The notes beneath the pieces were generated by a model. The model searched no databases and was not told the origin of the DNA. It saw only the letters and a list, made by a program, of their open reading frames with translations. From Phycisphaeraceae bacterium (GTDB lineage: Bacteria > Planctomycetota > Phycisphaerae > Phycisphaerales > SM1A02), in contig JAHBWY010000003.1 in NCBI GenBank assembly GCA_019636735.1, positions 372,001 through 436,000 of the forward strand: a DNA stretch of 64,000 nt, written 5' to 3'. Both the position numbers and the translations under genes were made by a program. How positions within the stretch are numbered: the stretch's first letter is position 1; every line of letters starts with the position of its first letter. Positions 17,273-25,500 of the stretch are shown one piece after another.

Positions 17273-18424
17273 ATGAGTTCATCGCCGAAGTCCCACCAGG
17301 CGCAAGCCGCCGAGCGTCCCCTGACCACGCCCGAGATCATCGGCTCGTTCATCTGCCGCGGAGTCATTCCGCTCTGGATCATCGCCGGCGCTGGCTTCAA
17401 ACTGGCGGAGCGCAACCCGAATCTCCTGCCGAAGCCGGTCAAGGATGTCATTCGCGACATGCACATGATGGTGGGCCCAGGCTCTCTTGAAGACTTCATG
17501 CATGCCTCCCTGCGAGGCATCATCGCGGTTGAGTTCGTGCTCGCCGCAGCCATGATCATGCTGCCCAGGGCTTCTCGGCTGCTTTCGCTGGCGGTGATGG
17601 GGCTCTTCATGGCCATCCTCACGACCTTGATCGTGACGGGACAGGACAAGTGCGGATGCTTCGGCGCCGCCGGTCCAAGCCCACGGTGGATGCTCGCGAT
17701 CGACTCGGGGCTCTTCCTTCTCGCGGCCATCTTCCCCGTGGCCCATCGCGGCGCGAGCGGCTTCGGTTTCGCCTTCTCGACCCTGCTCGGAGTGGCGCTC
17801 GCCTTCGGTCTCCCTGAGAAGGATGTCAAGATCGAATTTGGCGAACCGGCCACGCCGAACCAGCCCGCCTCGGTGGCGCCGCCCGTGAGTGATTCGACCT
17901 CGCCCACTACCGGATTGACCGAGGTGCCGACGGCGCCAGCGAGCGGCGACGGTGCACGAACCGCCTCGCCTCCGGTGGCCGCGGCGCCACCATGGCCAGA
18001 CCCGCCCGCCCGACCGCGCGGCTTCTACCTGCCCGAGTTCGGCAAATGGGTCGGTCAGCGCCTCTCAGCACAACCGATGATGCACCTGCTCGAGCGGCCC
18101 CTCCCCGACGGACTCGATGAGGGCAAGTGGCATGTCGTCTTCTATCGGGTCGACTGCGATCACTGCCAGAAGGTGCTCAACCGCCACTTCGCCGGACCCC
18201 TCGAGACTCGGACGCTGCTCGTGACCGTTCCCGATTCAACGGGGGCGCCGCTTCCCAATCGAGTGACCGACGCCGTCAGGACATCGCTGATGCGAGGTGC
18301 CAATGGTCCCGACTATGTGCTCACGCCGCCGATCATCCTCACGATCGTCAACGGCGTGGTGGTGGCGGCCTGCGAGAACGCCGATGACGAAGCCGCGCTT
18401 CGTGCCACGCTCGATGCCTCCTGA
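17273..18424 (+). CDS. MauE/DoxX-like membrane protein with thioredoxin-like tail
   Basis: 383 residues. Four membrane helices occupy about residues 24-160 (IIGSFICRGVIPLWIIAG, GIIAVEFVLAAAMIML, LAVMGLFMAILTTLI, MLAIDSGLFLLAAIF). C127-G-C129-F-G lies between helices 3 and 4, the Cys pair typical of MauE-type proteins. A Pro/Ala-rich linker (about 195-245) follows. The C-terminal domain is thioredoxin-like: HVVFYRVDCDHCQKVL with C295-x-x-C298, and a TPP segment where thioredoxins have the cis-proline. It probably moves electrons between a quinone or thiol and envelope disulfides; this is inference. The next gene is a paralogue 60 bases away. Confidence 0.7.
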   Translation: MSSSPKSHQAQAAERPLTTPEIIGSFICRGVIPLWIIAGAGFKLAERNPNLLPKPVKDVIRDMHMMVGPGSLEDFMHASLRGIIAVEFVLAAAMIMLPRASRLLSLAVMGLFMAILTTLIVTGQDKCGCFGAAGPSPRWMLAIDSGLFLLAAIFPVAHRGASGFGFAFSTLLGVALAFGLPEKDVKIEFGEPATPNQPASVAPPVSDSTSPTTGLTEVPTAPASGDGARTASPPVAAAPPWPDPPARPRGFYLPEFGKWVGQRLSAQPMMHLLERPLPDGLDEGKWHVVFYRVDCDHCQKVLNRHFAGPLETRTLLVTVPDSTGAPLPNRVTDAVRTSLMRGANGPDYVLTPPIILTIVNGVVVAACENADDEAALRATLDAS

Positions 18425-18484
18425 ATCGATGGCGGCGGGTGATCTCCACCCGTGAGCGGATCTTCGCCAAGGGTGAGCGCGTTC

Positions 18485-19390
18485 ATGGTCCTGCGCGTTG
18501 CCGCCGCGCTGGTGGCATTCGGCGCGGCGCTCTCGCACCTGGCGGGAGGAGAGGCGTCGCTTCCACTCTGGATCTGGAATCTCGCGAAGCGCGTTGACCT
18601 CGATGCGGAGCGTGCGCTGCGTCTGCTCGCGGCCGTCGAACTGACCTTCGGGCTGGTGATCCTCCTTTGCGGGCGCGCGGCGACATGGACGGCGCTCGTG
18701 GCGCTGCTCGGGCTGATGTTCGCGTCGATTGCGGAGGTCACGGCCCGTCTCGGCAGTGGCGCGTCGATCGACCTCTTTGTCGGACCCGGTGCCGCACTGG
18801 TCGTCTCCGGCGCTCTCTTCGCCTCCCGCGATCGCTGGTGGCCGCGGCCCGATGAGTTGGCGCGGCGTCGTCCCGGTCTCGGAAGCGCCCTTGCGGTCGT
18901 GGGTCTGCTGCTCTTCTCGATGGGCGCAACGGCGCGCCTGCCGATTGGCGATCGGCCGCATCCGCGCCAGGCTGCCGCCAGCGGCGAGATGGAGTTCGTC
19001 TTCCCGAACCCCGAGCAGTGGATCGGCGACACGATTCCTTCGGCGGGCCTCGGACGAGTCCTTCCTCGACTCACCGCCGATTCACTCGAAGGTCGCCACC
19101 TCGTCGTCTTCCACTCCGCCCGCTGTGGACGCTGCCACGATCTCTTCAGGACCTTCTTCAGCGATGGTTCGCACCCCGAGGTGATCGCCGTCGAAGTGCC
19201 TCCCCCGAGAGAGGCTCGGCTCATCGAGAGCGATCAGCCCGAAAGTGTGCAATGCCTCGACTGCCGGCGGCTGGTGCTGCCCGAAGGTCCCGCGTACTTC
19301 AGACACCTTCCGATGGTGCTCGTCGTCGAGAACGGACGAATCACTTGCGTCGAGCATCTCGAGCCGGAGCGCTGCCTGCTGGGGCCGTGA
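18485..19390 (+). CDS. DoxX/MauE-like membrane protein with CxxC tail, paralogue of 17273-18424
   Basis: 301 residues from ATG 18485, favoured because GGGTGA is 8 bases upstream; GTG 18452 is possible. Four hydrophobic helices cover roughly residues 5-160. The helix 3-4 CGCFG pair of the preceding gene is absent. The soluble tail reads HLVVFHSARCGRCHDLFRTF with C214-x-x-C217, then a second pair in ESVQCLDCRRLVLP, and LPMVLVVENGRI at the cis-proline region. The layout suggests a partner that relays electrons with its neighbour. The last 50 bases overlap the 3' end of tilS on the other strand. Confidence 0.65.
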   Translation: MVLRVAAALVAFGAALSHLAGGEASLPLWIWNLAKRVDLDAERALRLLAAVELTFGLVILLCGRAATWTALVALLGLMFASIAEVTARLGSGASIDLFVGPGAALVVSGALFASRDRWWPRPDELARRRPGLGSALAVVGLLLFSMGATARLPIGDRPHPRQAAASGEMEFVFPNPEQWIGDTIPSAGLGRVLPRLTADSLEGRHLVVFHSARCGRCHDLFRTFFSDGSHPEVIAVEVPPPREARLIESDQPESVQCLDCRRLVLPEGPAYFRHLPMVLVVENGRITCVEHLEPERCLLGP

Positions 19391-20522
19391 TCCGAATCAC
19401 CCTGGCGGAGAGACGAATCTCGACGCCACCGCGACTGCGCCATCGGCGGCCATGTTCGCGGCCGTCGATCAGCGCCGCATCGATCGCTTCAAGAAGTCGC
19501 CGAGCGGCGCGGTCACCCGACGCGGCGATCATCTGTCGCAGCATCGTGAGTCGAAGCGGCGCGGGGTGACAGGCAAGGGCGCCGCGGTCATATGAAACTG
19601 TCGGCGCGGGCGCGTCGCAAGGTCGCCCAGGCCCGTCATCACTTCGCGACGAGACATCACCGGCCCGCCCCGACGCTTTGATCGCTCGTCTCGACACATC
19701 GCCAGGCGGCCCCGGTGGTTTGCTCACTCGTGCCGACGCGTCGCTCAGTAGCGCACGCTTCAGCGCGCGAGCCGCTCGCCGCTCGAAGAGCGCCCCCGCT
19801 GCGCGAAGGAGGTCTCCAGCCGCAGCCATGCGCTTCACCGCACCGAGCCGCACCCGCTCGAACTCCGGCAACACCGCCCCGCGAAGGCGCGCTCGTGGGG
19901 CGCGCGGATCGCGATTCGAAGGGTCCTCGCGCCACTCGATGTCGAGCCTGCGGCAGAGGCGCTCGAGGTCGCCTCGCGAGACCGAGAGGAGCGGCCTGAT
20001 GAGGTCGACGCCCTGGCCGAGCCTGCGCCTGAGCGGCATGCCTCCCGCCGCCTTCGGTCCCGCGCCGCGCAGGAGCGCAAGCAACATCGTCTCGCACTGA
20101 TCCTCAGCGTGGTGCGCCGTGATGACGGCCCTCAGTGTCCTCGCCCGCGCGTGCTCGGCCAGCAGGCGATAGCGCTCCGCTCGCGCCCGCGCGGGTGCCC
20201 CGGGGCCGCCGCCCGGATGCGCATCGAGCGTGACAGCAGGCACCCCGAGCCGTTCCGCGAGCGCCATGGCATGGGCCGCATCCCCGCCCGACTCGCTTCG
20301 CAGGTGATGATCGACGGTGGCCGCCTCGATGCGCCAGGCGTTGCGTTGCGCCACCCCTGCGGCCAGCGCCAGCAGCGCGCTTGAATCCACGCCTCCGCTG
20401 ATCGCCACCAGCATCGTTCCGTGCTCGTGCACACCCGCCGCACGCAGCGCTGATTCAATCGTGGCCGTCAGCGCCGATCGCGCCGCACGGGCGGGAAGGT
20501 CAAGCGTTCGCGAGCGACTCAC
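19341..20522 (-). CDS. tilS: tRNA(Ile)-lysidine synthase
   Basis: 393 residues from GTG 20522, which overlaps the upstream stop as GTGA; ATG 20597 would add 25 unrelated residues. The PP-loop SGGVDSSALLALA binds ATP near residue 38. VDHHLRSES, RAERYRLLAEHA and ITAHHAEDQCETMLLALLRG are the N-type ATPase motifs of TilS, and EDPSNRD follows. TilS converts the wobble C of tRNA-Ile(CAU) to lysidine, which is essential for reading AUA. The middle carries an Arg/Gly/Pro-rich low-complexity stretch. The 3' end overlaps the convergent membrane protein gene by 50 bases. It is last in the ECF sigma operon. Confidence 0.92.
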   Translation of the reverse strand: MSRSRTLDLPARAARSALTATIESALRAAGVHEHGTMLVAISGGVDSSALLALAAGVAQRNAWRIEAATVDHHLRSESGGDAAHAMALAERLGVPAVTLDAHPGGGPGAPARARAERYRLLAEHARARTLRAVITAHHAEDQCETMLLALLRGAGPKAAGGMPLRRRLGQGVDLIRPLLSVSRGDLERLCRRLDIEWREDPSNRDPRAPRARLRGAVLPEFERVRLGAVKRMAAAGDLLRAAGALFERRAARALKRALLSDASARVSKPPGPPGDVSRRAIKASGRAGDVSSRSDDGPGRPCDAPAPTVSYDRGALACHPAPLRLTMLRQMIAASGDRAARRLLEAIDAALIDGREHGRRWRSRGGVEIRLSARVIRITAPAGSAPARDARRK

Positions 20523-22201
20523 GGCGTCCGCACTGCGGCGAAGTCGATCCAGCACTCCGCTTCCATGGTGCGATCGTCCTCGCGCTCCAGGCGCCATCGC
20601 ACCTGTTCCACACCACGCAGCATCGAGGAGAGCAGGCGCAAAGCCTCGCGGAAGCGCGTGGCGTCGCCCTCGACGAAGCTGGCGGCCACGCCATCCCAGC
20701 TCTGGACCATGGTCGACGCGCGACCTCCTCGAAGGAAACCCTGCGTGCCCGCGGGGAAGCCGCTCGGCGGCGCCGAGGCACCACCGCTCAACTCGGGGTG
20801 CGCCAGTTCCGCTCGTTCGAGCCGCTGGGCCACACGGTCAAGCCACTCGCGATGCGTCGCATAGAGCTGCCAGTTGCAGGTGTCACCAGCGACCGCCCGC
20901 CAGTGGAGCGAGACGGTCCTGAAAAGCGGATGATCGCCCGTCAGCAGGCGGACCTGCCGGGAGAGATCGCACTGACGAGGGTCCTCGATGTCCGCGCAGG
21001 CTGCCACCATCGGCGGCGTGATCTCGCCGCCGAGCGTCTTCGCGTAGCGGGTGTTGAAACCTTCGACGGCCTTGCGAATCATCGCCTCGTGCAGGCGTCG
21101 ACCTTCGCAGGGTTCGCGCACCTCGAAGGCCACCGCGAATGCGGGCACCTTGCAGTCGAGTCCCGGTCCACCATCGACATCGCCGAGGACAATGACCATG
21201 CGGTCGCCCGCGTTTCGACGCATGCCCTCGCAGGGCATGGACTCAGGAAGGACCTGCTGCATGAGGGGCGACATCGCCCCGGCGCAGAGCGGGCGCACGA
21301 GTGTGGCAGTCGCCATCGACTCGAAGCGGGCCAGCAGCGTGGTGTCGAGCGGCGTCTCATCAAATGGCGCACCAAACGCGGGGAGGTGATCGAAACTGCC
21401 GCGCGCCCGGACAATCGCCTGCTCATCACGAAGTTCAAGTGTGAGCACCGCCTCGCCTCCCAGCCAGCCGCGATGCCGGGAGTAGATCTGCACTCGGGAG
21501 GAGGGCCAACCGATGGCCGACTGGATGATCGGAAGATCGACGAGCGGGCTCGAACTCGATGCTCCGGGGGTCGACTCCGCCGGCGCCGCGATCGACGCCT
21601 GAGATGCACCGATGCCCGAGGTCCTCCGTCGTGCACCATCCTGCCGCGCGAGCACCGTCTGAGGCTGCGCGCGGGCCATCACCTCGGCGAAGAGCGGCGA
21701 TGACTGGCTTGGAGCGATGTAGAGCATCGGCTCCGACCACCATGCCGCCACCCCCTGGCATGGGAACTCCATGACGCCTCTGCCGCAGAGGCGCGGCCGA
21801 AGCCGCTCGACCACGCGCTCCAAGGTGCGCGGATCGACTCGCGTCGCAAGAATCCAGTCGCTCGGCGCACCGCCGGGCATGCGCCGAAGAGCCATCATCA
21901 TGTCATTGCCGAAGAGATCGTCGAAGCACTGCTCGCCGCTGCGACCCATGCGCCGCGCGATCGCCGCCCACCGCGCGCGAACTTCGTCATCGATGATCGA
22001 CGCATGCACCGCGTCGGCCAACGGCAGCGAGGAGAGCTCCCCGCGCAGGCGCGACGCGTTGTCGACATGCACGAAGAGATCGACATCGCTCGGCAGAAGC
22101 TCTGCGCCCGACCATGGCGGCGCCGACGCGCTGAGCGGCGACGCCAGTGAGCACGCCAGCACGCAGGAGGTCACGAGACGGTGAAGGCACAGCGAGGGCA
22201 T
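20519..22201 (-). CDS. Large exported protein of unknown function
   Basis: 560 residues with a clear signal peptide (VTSCVLACSLASPLSASA). The mature part begins LLPSDVDLFVHVDNASRLRGEL, a style seen in planctomycete and cyanobacterial DUF3352-like exported proteins, but I cannot confirm the family. Segments such as DWILATRVDPRTLERVVERL and APSQSSPLFAEVM alternate short strands with helices. A Cys pair in ACADIEDPRQC may form a disulfide. No catalytic motif is visible. It lies 3 bases after the putative anti-sigma gene and overlaps tilS by 4, so it belongs to the ECF operon and may be what that operon senses or maintains. Confidence 0.6.
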   Translation of the reverse strand: MPSLCLHRLVTSCVLACSLASPLSASAPPWSGAELLPSDVDLFVHVDNASRLRGELSSLPLADAVHASIIDDEVRARWAAIARRMGRSGEQCFDDLFGNDMMMALRRMPGGAPSDWILATRVDPRTLERVVERLRPRLCGRGVMEFPCQGVAAWWSEPMLYIAPSQSSPLFAEVMARAQPQTVLARQDGARRRTSGIGASQASIAAPAESTPGASSSSPLVDLPIIQSAIGWPSSRVQIYSRHRGWLGGEAVLTLELRDEQAIVRARGSFDHLPAFGAPFDETPLDTTLLARFESMATATLVRPLCAGAMSPLMQQVLPESMPCEGMRRNAGDRMVIVLGDVDGGPGLDCKVPAFAVAFEVREPCEGRRLHEAMIRKAVEGFNTRYAKTLGGEITPPMVAACADIEDPRQCDLSRQVRLLTGDHPLFRTVSLHWRAVAGDTCNWQLYATHREWLDRVAQRLERAELAHPELSGGASAPPSGFPAGTQGFLRGGRASTMVQSWDGVAASFVEGDATRFREALRLLSSMLRGVEQVRWRLEREDDRTMEAECWIDFAAVRTP

Positions 22202-22204
22202 CGC

Positions 22205-22762
22205 TCAGGTCTGGGGAAAGGGCACACTCGCCGCCGCGCGCCGAAGCGAAGGGCAATCGCGATCGAGAAAGTCGGGCATGGGGGCCACGGGCTGCTCCAC
22301 CACCGGCATGGGAATCACGAGCACACGCCACTCGACAAAGGCGGGCAGCGGCACCATCGGCATGGTGCCGGGCGCCTGGCTCCAGCTGGCTTCGCTCACG
22401 CGGAAGCGAGGAAGGCCGTCGACGATGGCTGCGAAACTCTGGCCCTTGCGCTCCATGACTCCGCCAACCGCGGGCGCGAGCGCCTGCGGCGCGACGGCTT
22501 CACCACGCGGAGCAACGAGGTATCCCGCAAAGGCTGCCAGAAGCGCGAGCGCCAGGATGCCGCAGCGACGCAACATTCGATCGCGGCGCTCGCGGCTCGC
22601 TTCAAGCGCCGAGCAACGCACGAAGCCGAGGCGACCCATCACGGCATCGGTCAGGTCGGGCGCGCGCTCACGACCCGCAGCCAGCTCCGAGAGCAGTTGC
22701 CGAAGGAGCGCATCCTCTGCAGGATGCTCCCGAGGGTCATGATGCGGTCCGCCGTCGATCAC
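22205..22762 (-). CDS. Putative membrane anti-sigma factor
   Basis: 185 residues. A polar cytoplasmic N-terminus (about 70 residues) precedes a single helix (RCGILALALLAAFAGYLVA) and a periplasmic part with several Pro and aromatic residues. The layout and position directly after an ECF sigma gene (ATGA overlap) indicate an anti-sigma partner. The His-x3-Cys-x2-Cys zinc motif of ZAS-type anti-sigmas is absent, so it belongs to another class or has a different role. Function is inferred from context. Confidence 0.6.
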   Translation of the reverse strand: MIDGGPHHDPREHPAEDALLRQLLSELAAGRERAPDLTDAVMGRLGFVRCSALEASRERRDRMLRRCGILALALLAAFAGYLVAPRGEAVAPQALAPAVGGVMERKGQSFAAIVDGLPRFRVSEASWSQAPGTMPMVPLPAFVEWRVLVIPMPVVEQPVAPMPDFLDRDCPSLRRAAASVPFPQT

Positions 22763-23346
22763 GCGAGCGCCTCCCGCGCGATTCGCGCATCGCGCGCGTC
22801 GGATTCAATGAACGCCTGCATACGGCGCCTCGCCCGGAAGAGGTGACTCTTGACCGTTCCCTCGGGGATGCCGAGCGTTCCGGCGATCTCACCGATCGAC
22901 CACTGCTGCTGATGGAAGAGCAGCACGATCTCGCGCTGAAGCGGACCCAGTGTCTCGATCGCGCGATCAAGCAGATCACGCAGATGCTTGCGGGTCTCCT
23001 CGTTGGCCGTGATCGAGCCGGGCGTCTCGCTGTCAGATTGCCAGCGGCCGATCGCCTCGGAGTCGCTCGCCGGCCGCATCTTCTGCATGTAGTTGACGAA
23101 GAGCCGCCGCGCGATCGTGAAGAGCCATGTGCTGAAGCGGAAGCGATCGTCGAAGCGATCGATCGAGCGAATGACCCGGACGAAGGCCTCTTGCACCATG
23201 TCCTGGGCGACCTCCGGGCGCCCGGACAAGCGAAGCATGAAGCCGTACAACTGCTCCTGGTGAGCCCGAATCAGCGCTTCGATGGCGGCCGGATCGCCCC
23301 GGCGGGCACGCCGAACGAGCTTCAGTTCCTCGACCTTGTCATCCAT
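22759..23346 (-). CDS. ECF RNA polymerase sigma factor
   Basis: 195 residues from ATG 23346, with AGGAG 8 bases upstream. Region 2 spans roughly residues 24-90 (YGFMLRLSGRPEVAQDMVQEAFVRV is the -10 recognising part, RFSTWLFTIARRLFVNYMQK the melting part). Region 4 spans about 130-185, with LGPLQREIVLLFHQQQWSIGEIAGTLGIPEGTVKSHLFRARRRMQ as helix-turn-helix. The protein directs RNA polymerase to a stress or envelope regulon. It heads an operon with the membrane partner, the exported protein and tilS. The autoregulated promoter could not be identified. Confidence 0.93.
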   Translation of the reverse strand: MDDKVEELKLVRRARRGDPAAIEALIRAHQEQLYGFMLRLSGRPEVAQDMVQEAFVRVIRSIDRFDDRFRFSTWLFTIARRLFVNYMQKMRPASDSEAIGRWQSDSETPGSITANEETRKHLRDLLDRAIETLGPLQREIVLLFHQQQWSIGEIAGTLGIPEGTVKSHLFRARRRMQAFIESDARDARIAREALA

Positions 23347-23492
23347 GGGTCGTTCTCCTGTACCGGTGGTCTAGGAAACAGTTCGCAAGGCTACCCGCAG
23401 AGGTGCGTCACCAGATCGTCACAACTCCAGTTTCTGACGGCGATTGCGGGCGACAACTCCCGCACACCGCTGCGGTTATCCACTCTCCCAAC

Positions 23493-23530
23493 GAAGAAAG
23501 GCCGGCCCCGTTGGAGGCCGACCCTTCTTC
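23493..23530 (-). terminator. Terminator between the B12-fold gene and the ECF operon
   Basis: A 15-base stem (23493-23507 with 23516-23530) contains a few G-T pairs and has an 8-nt loop. On the minus strand it follows the B12-fold gene and its 3' arm is pyrimidine-rich (CCTTTCTTC). It fits the end of that gene's transcript. Confidence 0.6.
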
Positions 23531-23601
23531 ATCGAATGTTTGCGATCTAGGCCGTGAACTTCGCCGAAAGGGCCTCTCCCCTCCGCCCCGCAGAAATGTG
23601 C

Positions 23602-24384
23602 TCAGGCTGCGTCCCGGTGGCGATCGAAGGCGATCCCCTCCCCGTCGGCGGCCGACGCCGAGCGGCGCGAGTCGGAGTGTCGCGCGGTCGGAGTCTCACT
23701 GCCGCAGGAGGCCGCAAGGCCCCGTCGCGACGCGGTGGCGCGACGGTTGGTCGAGGCGAGTTCGTCAGCAAGATCAAAGGGAGTGCTCGCCGATGCATCG
23801 GCGCCAAGCTCTTCAGCGAGCCCCGGAGCGCGATTGAAGATGCCGCCACCCAGGGCCACCAGGAGATCAGGATGCCCCCCGATCGAGCGCACCGTGTGAA
23901 TCACCTCGCGCGCCCGTGCGGTGTCTTCCTTGGCCGGTGAGAACATGACGAGCCACTTCGGCCGCCGCGAATGCACCTCGGCGACGACATCATCGGTGGC
24001 CGGCAGCGGTCCGCCGAACCACACATCCCAGCCCGCCGCCTCGAGAAAATCCGCCGCGAGCTGGCCGCCGAGGTCATCGATCTCCTCGCGACCGCCGAAG
24101 AGCAGGACACTCTCCCCGCGCCGGGGAGCCTGCTCGTAGCCCGACTGAAGCTGATCCACCGTCGTCCGCAGCAGTCGCAACGCGTAGTTGAACGCGAGCG
24201 GACAGACTTCATCCCTCCGATGATGCTTGAAGAGCGTCTCATGCACCGGCCAGATCACATCGTTGGCGAACTGCGCGGGGGTGACGCCCGACGCGAGCAC
24301 GCGACCAACGAAGTGGCGCACGCGAACGCGGTCGCCGGTGAGGAGGAGGTTGAAGTACTGCTCGATGACGGCGGTCGTCTGCAT
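23602..24384 (-). CDS. B12-binding-fold regulatory protein lacking cobalamin ligands
   Basis: 260 residues from ATG 24384, with AGGAG 8 bases upstream. Residues about 5-80 match the helical B12-binding-2 domain, and 90-200 the Rossmann-like B12-binding domain (SVLLFGGREEIDDLGGQLAA, then DVWFGGPLPATDDVV, LVALGGGIFN). The Trp-x9-Glu-His signature of CarH-type sensors is missing: the matching positions read His, Phe and Asn. The lower-ligand His of the D/E-x-H-x-x-G loop is also gone. Base-off cobalamin binding is therefore unlikely. There is no DNA-binding domain, so it may act through another protein. The last 50 residues are a Ser/Arg-rich tail. It is divergent from ubiE. Confidence 0.75.
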   Translation of the reverse strand: MQTTAVIEQYFNLLLTGDRVRVRHFVGRVLASGVTPAQFANDVIWPVHETLFKHHRRDEVCPLAFNYALRLLRTTVDQLQSGYEQAPRRGESVLLFGGREEIDDLGGQLAADFLEAAGWDVWFGGPLPATDDVVAEVHSRRPKWLVMFSPAKEDTARAREVIHTVRSIGGHPDLLVALGGGIFNRAPGLAEELGADASASTPFDLADELASTNRRATASRRGLAASCGSETPTARHSDSRRSASAADGEGIAFDRHRDAA

Positions 24385-24502
24385 GGTTCGGGTCTCCTGT
24401 CTGGTGTTGAGAGTCGAGGGGAGTCGTGTGCTGTTGCGGGACGGTTACTCGTCCGCGTGGCGAGCCTCTCCATCGGCCGCCCGCCGAGCGACCGTAGAGT
24501 GC

Positions 24503-24524
24503 TCCAAAATCTCGGATTATTGGA
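24503..24524. promoter_or_regulatory. AT-rich inverted repeat, possible operator
   Basis: TCCAAAATC at 24503-24511 and GATTATTGGA at 24515-24524 are inverted copies with one extra base. The site is unusually AT-rich for this region and lies 70 bases before ubiE in the divergent gap with the B12-fold gene. Confidence 0.4.
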
Positions 24525-24593
24525 CTTCGTTCCGCGCGTTATCGCCGCCCAACTTCCCTCGAAGCGGCGGTTCGCGGAGAATGAGGGGCTCCA

Positions 24594-25400
24594 ATGACCC
24601 CTCCCGGCCTGCGTCATGCCCCGGCTGAATCGGATGCCGCGTGGACTCCGGACGACCTTGCTGCGGATCCCCATCGCGATCCGGAGAAGGCGCAGCGGGT
24701 CCAGCGGATGTTCGCGGCCATCGCGGCCCGCTATGACCTGAACAACCGACTTCACTCCTTCGGCATGGACCAGGGTTGGCGCCGCCGCGCCGTGCGAGCC
24801 GCGGCGCCGCTTGAGGGCGCCCGCGTGCTCGATGTCGCCTGCGGCACGGGCGATCTCTCCCTCGCGATGGCGGCGGGCGGAGCGGCCGAGGTCGTTGGCG
24901 TCGACTTCACGGAGCCGATGCTCGACATCGCTCGGCAGAAGTCGACGGCACGGACGAGTGGCACATCGCCTCGATTCCAGTGGGGCGATGCGATGGCGCT
25001 TGACTTTCCCGATGCCTCATTCAACCGCGTATCGATCGCGTTCGGACTGCGGAATGTCAGCGATCCGTCGCGGGCGCTTCGAGAGTTCCAGCGCGTGCTC
25101 AAGCCCGGTGGCCGACTCATCATTCTCGAGTTCGATGAGCCGCGCGTGCCCATCATCCGACAACTCTCCCGCTTCTATACGCGGGTCATCATGCCGTGGA
25201 CAGCCACGCTGATTGCGCGCGATCGCTCGGGGGCCTATCGCTACCTGCCTCGAAGCGTGGAGACATTCCTGGATCGCAACGCGCTCGCGGAGCTGCTCCG
25301 CAAGCTGGGCTTCCAGGCGATCCGGCAACAATCGCTCTCGATGGGGATCGCGGTGGTGACCACGGCTGAAGTTCCCGCCCCGCGGGCCCCAGGCCCGTGA
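24594..25400 (+). CDS. ubiE: Demethylmenaquinone/ubiquinone C-methyltransferase
   Basis: 268 residues, with GAGGGG shortly upstream. After about 40 variable residues come AIAARYDLNNRLHSFGMDQGWRR, the SAM loop VLDVACGTGDLSLAMA, VDFTEPMLDIARQK, and the family signatures NRVSIAFGLRNVSDPSRAL and LKPGGRLIILEF. The enzyme methylates the ring of demethylmenaquinone (or the ubiquinone precursor) at the membrane surface. Planctomycetes are generally menaquinone users, so MenG activity is the likelier role, supporting the complex I genes further on. Confidence 0.93.
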   Translation: MTPPGLRHAPAESDAAWTPDDLAADPHRDPEKAQRVQRMFAAIAARYDLNNRLHSFGMDQGWRRRAVRAAAPLEGARVLDVACGTGDLSLAMAAGGAAEVVGVDFTEPMLDIARQKSTARTSGTSPRFQWGDAMALDFPDASFNRVSIAFGLRNVSDPSRALREFQRVLKPGGRLIILEFDEPRVPIIRQLSRFYTRVIMPWTATLIARDRSGAYRYLPRSVETFLDRNALAELLRKLGFQAIRQQSLSMGIAVVTTAEVPAPRAPGP

Positions 25401-25424
25401 GTTTTGAGACTTTGCCTGCGGGTC

Positions 25425-25453
25425 TTCGCATCCAAGGAGAGCTTCGCTATGCT
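25425..25453 (+). promoter_or_regulatory. Promoter of the amidohydrolase-like/lipoprotein pair
   Basis: TTCGCA at 25425-25430 and TATGCT at 25448-25453 have 17-base spacing, predicting a start near 25460 and a leader of about 40 bases before ATG 25501. Confidence 0.45.
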
Positions 25454-25500
25454 CCGCACTTCGGCCACCGAGGCAGGGACGCCTCGCCCCGAAACCCTCA

